Assembly (NCBI RefSeq): GCF_001583695.1
Contig: NZ_LOBC01000104.1
Coordinates: 62,001-126,000, forward strand
DNA length: 64,000 nt
Source: Bacillus wiedmannii
Lineage (GTDB): Bacteria > Bacillota > Bacilli > Bacillales > Bacillaceae_G
Reading direction: 5' to 3'
Of this stretch, positions 1-8,843 are shown in pieces. Each line of letters begins with the position of its first letter. The first letter of the stretch is position 1. The notes under the pieces were generated by a model. The model was not told where the DNA came from. It did no database searches and worked only from the letters and a program-made list of their open reading frames with translations. Position numbers and translations under genes: made by a program.

Positions 1-1
1 A

Positions 2-355
2 AAAATGGCTGATATTCTGGAACAACAAATGCAGCGGAACGACGGAGCATTACTTATTAAAACAATTCGTTACGCATTAAATACAATTCAAGAATTAATT
101 TCCTTACAGCTAACTCCTGACAGCTTAATGGGTGTGATTCTGCATATGAGCTGTATGGTTGACCGTCTTCAAAAAGGAGAAAGCCTCCTCCCTCATCCAG
201 ATAAAGAGAAACGAAGACAAGATGAGTACTGGATGTATATGAAAGTGAAAAAAGCATTACAACCAATTGAAAATACGTTTGAAATACAAATCCCTGATGA
301 TGAAGTGTTTTATATCATGGACTTCTTCATTAAAAACCAGCCTGTAAAAAATTAA
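2..355 (+). CDS. C-terminal PRD of a LevR-type regulator (partial)
   Basis: The reading frame is open to the left window edge, so this is the 3' end of a longer gene, although an ATG occurs at 5. The visible ~117 residues look like one PTS regulation domain (PRD): a helical segment followed by the conserved HMSCMVDRL stretch (His about residue 47 counted from the ATG) and a charged C-terminal helix. PRDs at the C terminus are typical of LevR/ManR/CelR-type sigma-54 activators, whose PRD histidines are phosphorylated by HPr and EIIB proteins. That fits the sigma-54 promoter at 6600-6617 in front of the lic-type PTS operon. The AAA+ and DNA-binding parts lie outside the window, so the LevR assignment is inference; a BglG/LicT-type antiterminator is the alternative. 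Confidence 0.6.
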   Translation, partial: KMADILEQQMQRNDGALLIKTIRYALNTIQELISLQLTPDSLMGVILHMSCMVDRLQKGESLLPHPDKEKRRQDEYWMYMKVKKALQPIENTFEIQIPDDEVFYIMDFFIKNQPVKN

Positions 356-370
356 TCGAAGCAGTGTTTT

Positions 371-440
371 AAATATATCGACCGTAACGCGAATTATATT
401 AGCGATTTTCACAATATATCGATTTACCGATAATAACCGC
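371..440 (+). repeat. Dispersed ATATCGAYTTAYCGA repeat, copy A
   Basis: Intergenic sequence holding one full copy (about 393-437: AGCGATTTTC, AATATATCGATTTACCGA) and one half copy (371-390) of an AT-rich motif that recurs at 12271-12317, 17058-17078, 21120-21162, 38361-38398 and 42037-42080. It lies directly downstream of a plus-strand gene and before its terminator. Confidence 0.5.
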
Positions 441-460
441 TAAAATTTGCACCTTATAGA

Positions 461-494
461 AAAAAAGGCTGTTCCAAAATGGACAGCCTTTTTT
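461..494. terminator. Bidirectional intrinsic terminator
   Basis: An A-run, a GGCTGT...ACAGCC stem and a T-run sit between the convergent PRD regulator fragment and the CHRD gene. It can serve both strands. Confidence 0.8.
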
Positions 495-908
495 CTACTT
501 CTTTACTTTTCTGATTCCCCCCCTGATTTCGCCCTTCTTATTCGACTTCGTATAAACATTTACATATACATTTGCCTGAATGATTTCTTGAAGTAAGCTA
601 TCAAACGCTCTCCCTTGTAAAGGCCCTTCAAAATCTTCCACATTGACTACACCGGTCACGACTCCTTCATTTACACTAATACCTTGCTTTATTGGACCAA
701 ACAAATTTAAAACCACTGGACCGATTTGATCCGCTTTTCCTAAATGAATTTGGCATGATGTAACTTTTTCGATGTTTTTCAATATGATCCGATATTGTAA
801 TTTCTTTAAATCATCACTAAATATAAACTCTGTTACACCATAAGCTTCTGTATTTACAGGAGGTATTTCCCTCTTCCCTGTTAACCTCGCAAAGAAACGT
901 GTTGTCAT
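495..908 (-). CDS. CHRD domain protein
   Basis: A protein of 137 residues made almost entirely of one CHRD (chordin-type) domain: FFARLTGKREIPPV at the start, a central HLGKADQIGPVVLNLF and a C-terminal YVNVYTKSNKKGEIRGGI, the usual N-terminal, middle and end signatures of the fold. Bacterial CHRD proteins are often secreted, but no signal peptide is visible here, and the biochemical role is unknown. The start is placed at the ATG at 908 because a GAGGAG box lies nine bases upstream; a GTG at 941 in the same frame has no ribosome binding site. The gene stands alone, converging with the PRD regulator. Confidence 0.75.
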   Translation of the reverse strand: MTTRFFARLTGKREIPPVNTEAYGVTEFIFSDDLKKLQYRIILKNIEKVTSCQIHLGKADQIGPVVLNLFGPIKQGISVNEGVVTGVVNVEDFEGPLQGRAFDSLLQEIIQANVYVNVYTKSNKKGEIRGGIRKVKK

Positions 909-1097
909 ACGGGCATTCTCCTCATATAAATTTCCCAGCACTACTTCTACTACTTTATGGTTTATACATAATCATTTATGACTTTTTCAAGCTTTAATTC
1001 CGAAGAAAAGATTCACACAATCTTTACATTAGAATCGTTCCTTTCGCTTTACTATCTCTTGTATAATGCACTTAGAAAAACATTCTAGGAGGTCATT

Positions 1098-2279
1098 TTG
1101 GAAAATAACAAATACACTTTCCACACATTATTAGAGATTTTTCTCGTCTCATTTAAATTAGGACTTACTTCATTTGGTGGTCCTGTCGCCCATCTCGGCT
1201 ATTTCCACCATGAATACGTGCAAAAAAGAAAATGGATGGATGAACGAAGCTATGGAGACTTAGTAGCACTATGTCAATTCCTTCCTGGTCCTGCTAGCAG
1301 TCAAGTCGGTATGGGGGTTGGATTATTAAGGGGCGGACTATTAGGAGCTATTATTTCATGGATTGGATTCACTTTACCGTCTGTGCTTGTTTTAGTTTTC
1401 TTCGCCTCATTCCTTAATCAGTTCGATCTTGGAAGTGCTGGCTGGATTCATGGACTAAAACTTGTAGCAGTCGCCATTGTCGCTCATGCCATATGGGGAA
1501 TGGCACAAAAATTAACGCCAGACCGAAATCGTGCGACGATTGCTATCGTAACTGCCGCAATCGCCTTACTATGGCCAAACAGCTGGACACAAGTCATTCT
1601 CATTATAATATCTGGCTTTATCGGCTGGTTTTTATATCGCAACCAACCAATTAGCCAATCTCAAAATATAAAAGTACCTATTTCAAAAACGATAGCAGTT
1701 TCTTGTCTCACCTTATTCTTCGGACTATTACTGTTGCTACCAATATTAAGACCGTTCTCATATTACATCGCTTTATTTGATAGTTTCTATCGCTCTGGCG
1801 CACTTGTATTTGGAGGCGGACACGTCGTGCTACCCCTTCTTGAAGGTGAGTTCGTACAAAGCGGAATGATGACGAAAGAACAGTTCCTAGCTGGATACGG
1901 ATTAACACAAGCCGTACCAGGTCCACTATTTACATTCGCTTCTTATATAGGAGTTGTGTTAAACGGGACGCTTGGGGCAATACTCGCAACAATTGCGATC
2001 TTTCTTCCTGCTTTCTTGCTCGTTATTGGTGTTTTACCATTTTGGGACAGTGTGAGAAAAATCTCTTACATACAAGGTGCACTACTTGGAGTCAATGCAG
2101 CCGTTGTCGGTATTTTACTAGCAGCTTTTTATGACCCTATTTGGACAAGCACAATTATGAACGCTGTAGATTTTGTTTTTGCATCTCTTCTATTTTGCTT
2201 GCTCGCTTTTTGGAAAACACCACCTTGGGTTATCGTTATACTTGGAGCCTTTGGCGGATATATTTTATCCATTTTGTAA
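1098..2279 (+). CDS. chrA: Chromate transporter ChrA (CHR family)
   Basis: 393-residue polytopic membrane protein with the two tandem CHR halves of a long-chain ChrA. The N-terminal half carries SFGGPVAHLGYFHHEYV and FLPGPASSQVG, and the C-terminal half (from about residue 205) carries FGGGHVVLPLLEGEFV and AVPGPLFTFASYIG. Family members export chromate, probably with proton coupling, and are also present in strains with no chromate exposure. The start is a TTG directly behind AGGAGGT (1087-1093), with an in-frame stop just upstream. No chromate regulator (ChrB/ChrI) is adjacent, and a terminator shared with chbG follows. Confidence 0.85.
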   Translation: MENNKYTFHTLLEIFLVSFKLGLTSFGGPVAHLGYFHHEYVQKRKWMDERSYGDLVALCQFLPGPASSQVGMGVGLLRGGLLGAIISWIGFTLPSVLVLVFFASFLNQFDLGSAGWIHGLKLVAVAIVAHAIWGMAQKLTPDRNRATIAIVTAAIALLWPNSWTQVILIIISGFIGWFLYRNQPISQSQNIKVPISKTIAVSCLTLFFGLLLLLPILRPFSYYIALFDSFYRSGALVFGGGHVVLPLLEGEFVQSGMMTKEQFLAGYGLTQAVPGPLFTFASYIGVVLNGTLGAILATIAIFLPAFLLVIGVLPFWDSVRKISYIQGALLGVNAAVVGILLAAFYDPIWTSTIMNAVDFVFASLLFCLLAFWKTPPWVIVILGAFGGYILSIL

Positions 2280-2282
2280 ATA

Positions 2283-2314
2283 AAAAACGACGGCATTCTA
2301 TAGCCGTCGTTTTT
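2283..2314. terminator. Bidirectional intrinsic terminator
   Basis: Perfect 12-bp stem (AAAAACGACGGC and its complement) with a short loop between the convergent chrA and chbG genes, with A/T runs on both sides. Confidence 0.9.
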
Positions 2315-2317
2315 CTA

Positions 2318-3070
<753 letters not shown>

Positions 3071-3072
<2 letters not shown>

Positions 3073-4396
3073 ATTTCTCTACCTTTTTGAAGAACTGCGG
3101 AAGATATGCTTTATGTGCTTCCAACATTTCATCTAAAATTTGTTTTGCAACTTTATCTGATGGTACAAGTGGATTAATTGTCATAGCAAGCAGCGCTTTA
3201 TGATAATCTCCTGTAACAGCAGCTTCAATTGTTGTGCGCTCAAATGATTTAATTTGTTGTACTAAACCGCGAACTGGTACGGGAAGATCTCCGACCGCAA
3301 TTGGTTTTGGACCTTCTTTCGTAATAATACAGTTCACTTCAACAGCAGAATCATGTGGTAAGCTTGCAATTGTTCCGTTATTTCGTGTATTAACAGGTTG
3401 GATATCACCTTTATTATTGTAAATAGAAGTAATTAAGCTACATGCTGCGTCACTATAATAAGCGCCGCCACGTTTTTCTAATTGTGGTGGTTTAATATCT
3501 AAGTTCGGGTCTTTATATAACTCGAATAAATCGTCTTCTAACTGTTTCACTACTTCTGCACGTGTACCTTTTTCAACCGAAGCTTCTTTCTCTTCTTCTA
3601 GCATTTCACGTGTTTTGTAGTAATAACGATGGTATGGACATGGAATTGCACGAAGACCGCGAATAAAGTCTGGCTCCCAGTTAAGCGCTGCAATATTTTC
3701 CATCGTAATTTGCTTCTCTGGATCTGTTACAAGCTCTAACACACGATCCATTACACTTACGCCATCTAAATATACATCTAGTCCGTATACCATATGGTTT
3801 AAACCTGCGAAGTCAACGTGTACACGACTTGCATCTACTTCAAGTAATCTCGCAAGACCCATACGGATTCCGATTGGAACGTTACATAGACCGACTACTC
3901 TTTGGATATTTGTATAGCGAAGGACTGCTTCTGTTACCATACCAGCTGGGTTTGCAAAGTTAATTAACCATGCATTCGGACAAAGCTCCTCCATATCCTT
4001 ACAAATATCTAAAATAACAGGAATCGTTCTCAATGCTTTGAATAAACCACCAGGACCATTCGTTTCCTGACCGATTACATCATATTTTAATGGGATTGCT
4101 TCATCTTTTGCACGAGCTTCTAATAAACCTACGCGAAGCTGCGTTGTTACGAAGTCAGCATCTTTTAATGCTTCACGACGATCAAGTGTTAAATGTACCT
4201 CGATTGGTAAACCAGATTTTTTCACCATACGTTTCGCTAAGTTACCAACAATTTCTAACTTTTCTTTTCCTGCCTCAATATCTACTAACCAAATTTCACG
4301 AACAGGAAGCTCATCATAACGTTTAATAAACCCTTCAATTAACTCTGGTGTATAACTAGATCCACCGCCGATTGTAGCAATTTTAATTCCAGTCAT
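3071..4396 (-). CDS. licH: 6-phospho-beta-glucosidase, GH4 family
   Basis: 441 residues, the normal length for glycoside hydrolase family 4. Visible motifs: the NAD-binding loop IGGGSSYTPEL (residues about 8-18), NGPGG, the INFANPAG stretch, GLCNVP with the Mn-ligand cysteine, and NHMVYGLD with the metal-binding histidine. GH4 enzymes use NAD+ and a divalent metal in a redox-elimination mechanism to cleave phosphorylated beta-glucosides such as cellobiose-6-phosphate, made here by the neighbouring PTS. It lies between the IIA gene (3 bases away) and chbG. CelF is the synonym in E. coli-style naming. Confidence 0.92.
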
Positions 4397-4399
4397 GCT

Positions 4400-4723
4400 T
4401 TATTCCCCTTTCGCTTCTAACTTTTTATAAAGATCAATAAATTCTGCTGCTAATTCTTTTACTGTAATCGCATTCATTAAATGATCCTGTGCATGAATTA
4501 AAAGAACACTAATCTCTGTTTTTTCTCCTCTTGCTTCTGATTGTATGAGCTCTGTTTGGAAATGATGCGCTTCATTAATCGCTTCTTTCGCCTTTACCAT
4601 CGCTTCATCAGCCTCTGCCATTTTCCCCTGTTTGGCAAATTGAAGTGCCTCCATCGCAAAGCTTCGTGCATTACCACTATTTAAAATTAATTGGAATGGA
4701 ATTTGTTCTGCTGTAGTCATCAT
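4400..4723 (-). CDS. licA: PTS lactose/cellobiose-family EIIA
   Basis: 107-residue helical protein of the PTS IIA Lac family. The [19 protein letters not shown] stretch holds the phosphohistidine and the conserved metal-binding Asp. It takes phosphate from HPr and passes it to the IIB cysteine. It sits between the IIC gene, from which it is separated by a 183-base gap carrying a large hairpin, and licH, three bases downstream. A paralogue lies at 8843-9160. Confidence 0.93.
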   Translation of the reverse strand: MMTTAEQIPFQLILNSGNARSFAMEALQFAKQGKMAEADEAMVKAKEAINEAHHFQTELIQSEARGEKTEISVLLIHAQDHLMNAITVKELAAEFIDLYKKLEAKGE

Positions 4724-4860
4724 AATTACCGCCCTCTCTATTATGGTTCAACCGATTTGAATACCCCTTCAGTTTGAACATTTCTATTAAATTATTATTT
4801 TATTAATGATAGTTTGGTGTTCTTGTAGATGGGTCTCATCTTTCTGAACATGATATAAAG

Positions 4861-4902
4861 GTGATTGTTCTCACAGATAATGTTATCTGTGAGAACAATC
4901 AC
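4861..4902 (-). other. Large stem-loop between licC and licA
   Basis: A perfect 20-bp inverted repeat (GTGATTGTTCTCACAGATAA and its complement) separated by two bases, starting just after the licC stop codon. No T-run follows on the minus strand, so it looks like an mRNA processing or stability element (3' protection of the upstream IIB-IIC message) rather than a terminator. Confidence 0.75.
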
Positions 4903-4906
4903 TATG

Positions 4907-6214
4907 TTACATAGGTACAGAGTTGTTATTTCCTTGTGCTGCTGCTTTTTCAGTACGAACAACAGAACGGTCAGATAATACAACGAATGGATAGTAGATT
5001 ACCATCGCAATTACAAAGTTGAATAACTGTAGAATTGCACCTGAAAGATGTCCACCTGTTACAAGATAACCACTAATAATTGGTGGTGTTGCCCATGGAA
5101 TCATCACAACTGTTTTTGGTACCCAACCAATAGATATAGCTGTATAAGAAGTAATTACTAATACAATTGGTGTTATGATAAACGGTAAGAATAAAATTGG
5201 ATTTAAAATAATTGGTGTACCAAAGATTACTGGTTCGTTAATATTGAATGCACCTGGTCCAATTGATAAGCGAGATACACCGCGTAATTGTGCACTTTTT
5301 GCTACAATTAATACGACCACTAAGAACGCTAATGTTGCACCAGAACCACCAAGATATACGAAAGTATCAAAGAATGGTTTTGTAATAATGTTTGGAACAT
5401 CAAATGCAGATGTACCACCTTGGAATAACTTCATATTTTTCTCTAATGCCGGTAAGTATAATGGCTCAATAATACCACCAACGATATTTGGCCCATGTAA
5501 ACCGAAGAACCAAAGAAGATGAACAAGGAGTACAATGACAATTGCACTTGGTAATGTCCCTGCTAAACTTTGTAGTGGTGATTGAATCGTATTAAAGATA
5601 AATTCATGAACACTTGTACCAGCTAATTTCACTGCTAATTGAATACCTGCAACTACTGTTAAGATAACAAATGCTGGAACTATAGCTGCGAAAGATCTTA
5701 AAACTGCTGGTGGTACTCCATCAGGCATTTTAAAAGTAATGTTTCTTTGTACAAAGAAACGGAATACTTCAGTAACAAGGAGTGCCACGATAATTGCTAC
5801 AAATAACCCTTGTGCACCTGTCCAAGCTAAGTTCAATCCGCCTTCTTTCGGTGTTGTTGGCGTAAGAATAATTAACGCACCAAATGAAATAATACCTGCT
5901 GACAAACCATCAACGCCGTAAGATTTTGCTAAGTTATAACTTGTTGTAAATGCTATGATTAGTGCTAGAATCGCGAAAGAACCAGTCCACATTCCACCGC
6001 CGACTTGTTTCCACGTTTCACCAAACAAACCTTTCATGAAATCTTGGAAAGCGTCAGACGGAAAACCATTAATTAGTGATGCCAGTGCACCAACTAAAAT
6101 AAGTGGCATAACTGCAATAAATCCGTCACGGATCGCAGCTAAGTGACGTTGCGATCCGATTTTACCAGCGACAGGAACAATATATTTCTCCATGAATGCA
6201 ATAAACTTTTGCAT
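4907..6214 (-). CDS. licC: PTS cellobiose-family EIIC permease
   Basis: 435-residue polytopic membrane protein of the PTS IIC Lac family (lichenan/cellobiose branch). Recognisable parts are MEKYIVPVAGKIGSQRHLAAIRDG at the N terminus, the WFFGLHGPNIVGGI segment and ISGYLVTGGHLSGAILQLFNF near the C terminus. It forms the membrane channel that imports oligo-beta-glucosides while IIB phosphorylates them. An AGGGGGGAAG box precedes the ATG, 16 bases after licB. It is clearly paralogous to the IIC at 9170-10471. Confidence 0.93.
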   Translation of the reverse strand: MQKFIAFMEKYIVPVAGKIGSQRHLAAIRDGFIAVMPLILVGALASLINGFPSDAFQDFMKGLFGETWKQVGGGMWTGSFAILALIIAFTTSYNLAKSYGVDGLSAGIISFGALIILTPTTPKEGGLNLAWTGAQGLFVAIIVALLVTEVFRFFVQRNITFKMPDGVPPAVLRSFAAIVPAFVILTVVAGIQLAVKLAGTSVHEFIFNTIQSPLQSLAGTLPSAIVIVLLVHLLWFFGLHGPNIVGGIIEPLYLPALEKNMKLFQGGTSAFDVPNIITKPFFDTFVYLGGSGATLAFLVVVLIVAKSAQLRGVSRLSIGPGAFNINEPVIFGTPIILNPILFLPFIITPIVLVITSYTAISIGWVPKTVVMIPWATPPIISGYLVTGGHLSGAILQLFNFVIAMVIYYPFVVLSDRSVVRTEKAAAQGNNNSVPM

Positions 6215-6230
6215 TTCGCTTCCCCCCTAA

Positions 6231-6533
6231 TTATTTTTTAAGTGTTAATGCGTGATCTAAAACTGCTTCCCCATTCATCATGCCGTAGTGCATTGGATTG
6301 ATAACGTCGATTCCAACGTTTCTCTCATCAGCAAGCGTTTTCATTGAAGAAAGCATGTAACGAACTTGTGGTCCTAGTAATAATACATCTGCTTGATCGA
6401 TATTTGTTTTTACTGCATCCCCAGATACAGCCCAAATCTTTCCTTCTAGACCGCGAGCTTTTGCAGCCGCTTCCATTTTTGTAACTAGTAAACTTGTAGA
6501 CATCCCTGCTGAGCAACATAATAAAATATTCAT
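6231..6533 (-). CDS. licB: PTS cellobiose-family EIIB
   Basis: 100-residue IIB component. The N-terminal [13 protein letters not shown] is the phosphate-binding loop with the phosphocysteine (Cys7 before SAGMS). It transfers phosphate from LicA to the incoming sugar at LicC. It is the first gene of the operon and follows a sigma-54 promoter and a cre site. An AGGGGGA box lies before the ATG. Confidence 0.93.
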   Translation of the reverse strand: MNILLCCSAGMSTSLLVTKMEAAAKARGLEGKIWAVSGDAVKTNIDQADVLLLGPQVRYMLSSMKTLADERNVGIDVINPMHYGMMNGEAVLDHALTLKK

Positions 6534-6599
6534 TTGAAAATCCCCCTTGTGTAGTATAAAAAATTTATGTTTATTTATTTTTCTTTACGCTATTTATTA

Positions 6600-6617
6600 A
6601 TGCAATTAGCGTGCCAA
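6600..6617 (-). promoter_or_regulatory. Sigma-54 (-24/-12) promoter of the lic operon
   Basis: The minus strand reads TTGGCACGCTAATTGCAT, a perfect match to the SigL/RpoN consensus: GG and GC are exactly ten bases apart and both boxes are complete. It lies 67 bases upstream of the licB start. A LevR-type activator is required at such promoters, and a candidate fragment of one opens the window. Confidence 0.9.
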
Positions 6618-6665
6618 CTTTTTAAAACCACTAAAATCAGCACTTTTTCGACTGTTTTCTTTGTG

Positions 6666-6679
6666 TGTTAACGCTTTCA
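6666..6679 (-). promoter_or_regulatory. Catabolite-responsive element (cre) for CcpA
   Basis: The minus strand reads TGAAAGCGTTAACA, which fits every position of the consensus TGWAANCGNTNWCA. It lies about 50 bases upstream of the sigma-54 promoter, which implies glucose repression of the lic operon through CcpA. Confidence 0.75.
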
Positions 6680-6698
6680 ATTAGTGTGTCACCTGAAA

Positions 6699-6713
6699 AA
6701 CACACAGTGTGTT
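6699..6713. promoter_or_regulatory. Candidate upstream activator site (AACACAC-A-GTGTGTT)
   Basis: A perfect 15-base palindrome flanked by further TGTGTTA or AACACA half-sites at about 6663-6670, 6684-6690 and 6732-6740. The position, 80-140 bases upstream of the sigma-54 promoter, is where an enhancer-binding activator would bind. Assignment to the LevR-type regulator is inference. Confidence 0.4.
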
Positions 6714-6932
6714 ATAAAACAACACGCTTTTAACACATAACTGTATGAAAATAGATTAGTGTTTAGTTGTCTAGTTGTATTCAAAACAAAAAACACTAAA
6801 AAAATTTTTTCAAAGTGAAAATCTAGTAAAAAATAAACCTCTCTTGAACACACTCTTCTATCTATTGTCCAATCAAACTCTACTAAATTACATAGAATAG
6901 AATAAAATAACACAATTCGAAAGGGGATTCCT

Positions 6933-8333
6933 ATGCCAAAACATAGAAAACAGAACAAAATAAAGATTTATAGAATAACAAGCTATAAAAAAGAAAAGCG
7001 TTCTGAATTAGACTCTGACAAATTTGAACTAGAACAAGAGGAAATAGAGATTAAGCAGGACAAACAGGATAGACAGGACAAACACGATAAACAGGACAAG
7101 CAAGACAAACAAGACAAACGAGACAAACAAGACAAACAAGACAAACAAGACAAACAAGACAAACAGGACAAACAGGACAAACAAGACAAACGAGACAAAC
7201 AAGACAAACAAGACAAACAGGACAAACAAGACAAACAGGACAAACAGGACAAACAGGACAAACAGGACAAACAGGACAAACAAGACAAACAAGACAAACA
7301 GGACAAACAAGACAAACAAGACAAACAGGACAAACAGGACAAACAAGACAAACAAGACAAACAAGACAAACAGGACAAACAAGACAAACAGGACAAACAA
7401 GACAAACAGGAACAATTGGAACCTATAATAGAAACAAGTTCACACAACTTAGATGTATGGGATGCAATTTCTCTACAACAGATAGAAAATGGCGAGCATA
7501 CAAGTTTATTTGCAGAACAAAGTAATTATCAAAATATTACTTTGTTACAAGTAAGCGACGTCCGTTTATATTTAGACAAACAACTACAATTCAGTTCCGT
7601 TGACGAACAAATTTATCATGAAGCCCTTGTGCATCCGATTATGTCAAAAGTAATTGATCCAAAACGTGTTCTCATATTAGGTGGTGGCGATGGCCTTGCC
7701 TTACGAGAAGTTTTGAAATATGAAACTGTACTACATGTAGACCTTGTTGACTTAGATGGATCGATGATTGATATGGCTCGTGACGTTCCTGAATTAGTTT
7801 CTTTGAACAAAAGCGCATTTTTTGATAATCGTGTGAATGCACACGTATGCGATGCAAAAGAATTTTTGAATTCTCCTTCCTCTTTATACGATGTAATTAT
7901 TATTGATTTTCCAGACCCCGCGACAGAGTTGTTAAGTACTTTATATACAAGTGAACTTTTCGCTCGTATCGCTACGTTTTTAACAGAAGGTGGCGCGTTC
8001 GTCTGTCAATCTAATTCACCTGCTGATGCACCTCTAGTATACTGGAGCATTGGTAACACAATTGAACATGCTGGATTAACTGTGAAAAGTTATCATACAA
8101 TCGTACCTTCTTTCGGAACTGACTGGGGATTTCATATTGCAGCTAATTCTGACTATGTACTCGATCAAATTGAGCAATTATACGTTGTACCAACTCCTCA
8201 AACATTACCTTCTCTCCTTTCTCCCTTATTTCAATTTAAAGAAGAACATCTCGAACAGCGTAACCTTGCCCTTTTAAATTCAGAATCAAACCTTATCCTA
8301 CATCAGTGTTATAAAAAAGAAATGGAGTTTTAA
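6933..8333 (+). CDS. Aminopropyltransferase with QDK tandem repeats
   Basis: 466 residues in three parts. Residues 1-41 are a basic/acidic leader. Residues 42-158 are 39 consecutive QDK triplets (a few carry R or H). Residues about 175-460 are a spermidine synthase-type methyltransferase-fold domain with the SAM-binding loop LILGGGDGLALREVLKY, the VDLVDLDGSM acidic strand and IIIDFPDPATELLSTLY in place of the usual DSSDP gate. DFPDP and YHEALVHP resemble the long membrane-bound polyamine aminopropyltransferases, but no membrane segments are present; the repeat tract takes their place. It would transfer aminopropyl from decarboxylated AdoMet to putrescine or a related amine. It is co-transcribed with speD 27 bases downstream. 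AAAGGGG precedes the ATG. The acceptor amine is not predictable. Confidence 0.8.
   Translation: MPKHRKQNKIKIYRITSYKKEKRSELDSDKFELEQEEIEIKQDKQDRQDKHDKQDKQDKQDKRDKQDKQDKQDKQDKQDKQDKQDKRDKQDKQDKQDKQDKQDKQDKQDKQDKQDKQDKQDKQDKQDKQDKQDKQDKQDKQDKQDKQDKQDKQDKQDKQEQLEPIIETSSHNLDVWDAISLQQIENGEHTSLFAEQSNYQNITLLQVSDVRLYLDKQLQFSSVDEQIYHEALVHPIMSKVIDPKRVLILGGGDGLALREVLKYETVLHVDLVDLDGSMIDMARDVPELVSLNKSAFFDNRVNAHVCDAKEFLNSPSSLYDVIIIDFPDPATELLSTLYTSELFARIATFLTEGGAFVCQSNSPADAPLVYWSIGNTIEHAGLTVKSYHTIVPSFGTDWGFHIAANSDYVLDQIEQLYVVPTPQTLPSLLSPLFQFKEEHLEQRNLALLNSESNLILHQCYKKEMEF
7056..7406 (+). repeat. 39 x 9-bp in-frame tandem repeat (QDK)
   Basis: 351 bases, exactly 39 units of the CARGACAAA type (CAA and CAG alternate; units with CGA, CAC, GAT or AGA give R and H variants near the 5' side). 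All units keep frame, so copy-number change alters protein length by three residues per unit without frameshift. It has the structure of a typical VNTR locus. Confidence 0.97.
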
Positions 8334-8360
8334 CGATATTATAGTGAGGAGTGCTACCTT

Positions 8361-8732
8361 ATGGAATACTCTACTTTCGGTAAGCATATAATAGTAGATT
8401 TATGGGGAGTGGATTTTTCCCTATTAGATGATGTTCACTTTTTAGAATATCATCTAGTTACCGCTGCGGATCGCTCAGGTGCACATGTTTTAAACGTAAG
8501 TGCAAAAGAATTCGAACCGCACGGTGTTACTATTTTAGTTTTACTATCAGAAAGCCACCTTTCTATTCACACTTATCCAGAAAAAAACTTTGCAGCCATT
8601 GACTGTTATACGTGTGGTACGACCGTTGAACCGCAAATAGCGATTGATTATATCGTAAGTATATTAAAACCAAATGAGATGCATATAAAAAAACTAATTC
8701 GTGGTATAGGAGAAATTGTTACTACCGATTAA
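8361..8732 (+). CDS. speD: S-adenosylmethionine decarboxylase proenzyme
   Basis: 123 residues, the size of the bacterial class 1B proenzyme. ESHLSIHTYPE contains the Glu-Ser autocleavage site that generates the pyruvoyl group, the catalytic His follows, and IDCYTCG holds the catalytic Cys. It supplies decarboxylated AdoMet for the aminopropyltransferase encoded just upstream. A GAGGAG box lies before the ATG. B. cereus-group genomes normally have another speD next to gapB, so this would be a second copy. A few AdoMet decarboxylase homologues are known to have changed substrate; nothing here proves or excludes that. Confidence 0.85.
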   Translation: MEYSTFGKHIIVDLWGVDFSLLDDVHFLEYHLVTAADRSGAHVLNVSAKEFEPHGVTILVLLSESHLSIHTYPEKNFAAIDCYTCGTTVEPQIAIDYIVSILKPNEMHIKKLIRGIGEIVTTD

Positions 8733-8771
8733 ATATCACTCTTACTCATTTGTAAAAAGGAGGATTGTAAA

Positions 8772-8805
8772 TACCATCAGTGGAACGAACACTCCACTGA
8801 TGGTA
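8772..8805. repeat. Palindromic repeat (ATCAGTGG family), copy 1
   Basis: Perfect 13-bp stem (TACCATCAGTGGA and its complement) with an eight-base loop and no T-run on either side. Its ATCAGTGG...CCACTGAT arms recur in hairpins at 37902-37931 and 47461-47493. Confidence 0.6.
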
Positions 8806-8816
8806 CAGACACATAC

Positions 8817-8843
8817 ATAAAAAAACCTTGCATACGCAAGGTT
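8817..8843 (-). terminator. Terminator of the second PTS operon
   Basis: The minus strand forms AACCTTGC-GTAT-GCAAGGTT followed by TTTTTTT, beginning at the EIIA stop codon. Confidence 0.9.

Noticed and set aside
7056-7406. Possible CRISPR array
   Set aside because: Units are contiguous 9-base repeats with no spacers and no cas genes nearby.
6983-7447. Long minus-strand frames with LSC or VLF repeats opposite the QDK tract
   Set aside because: They are mirror images of the 9-bp repeat in other frames. They have no ribosome site and overlap a well-supported gene.
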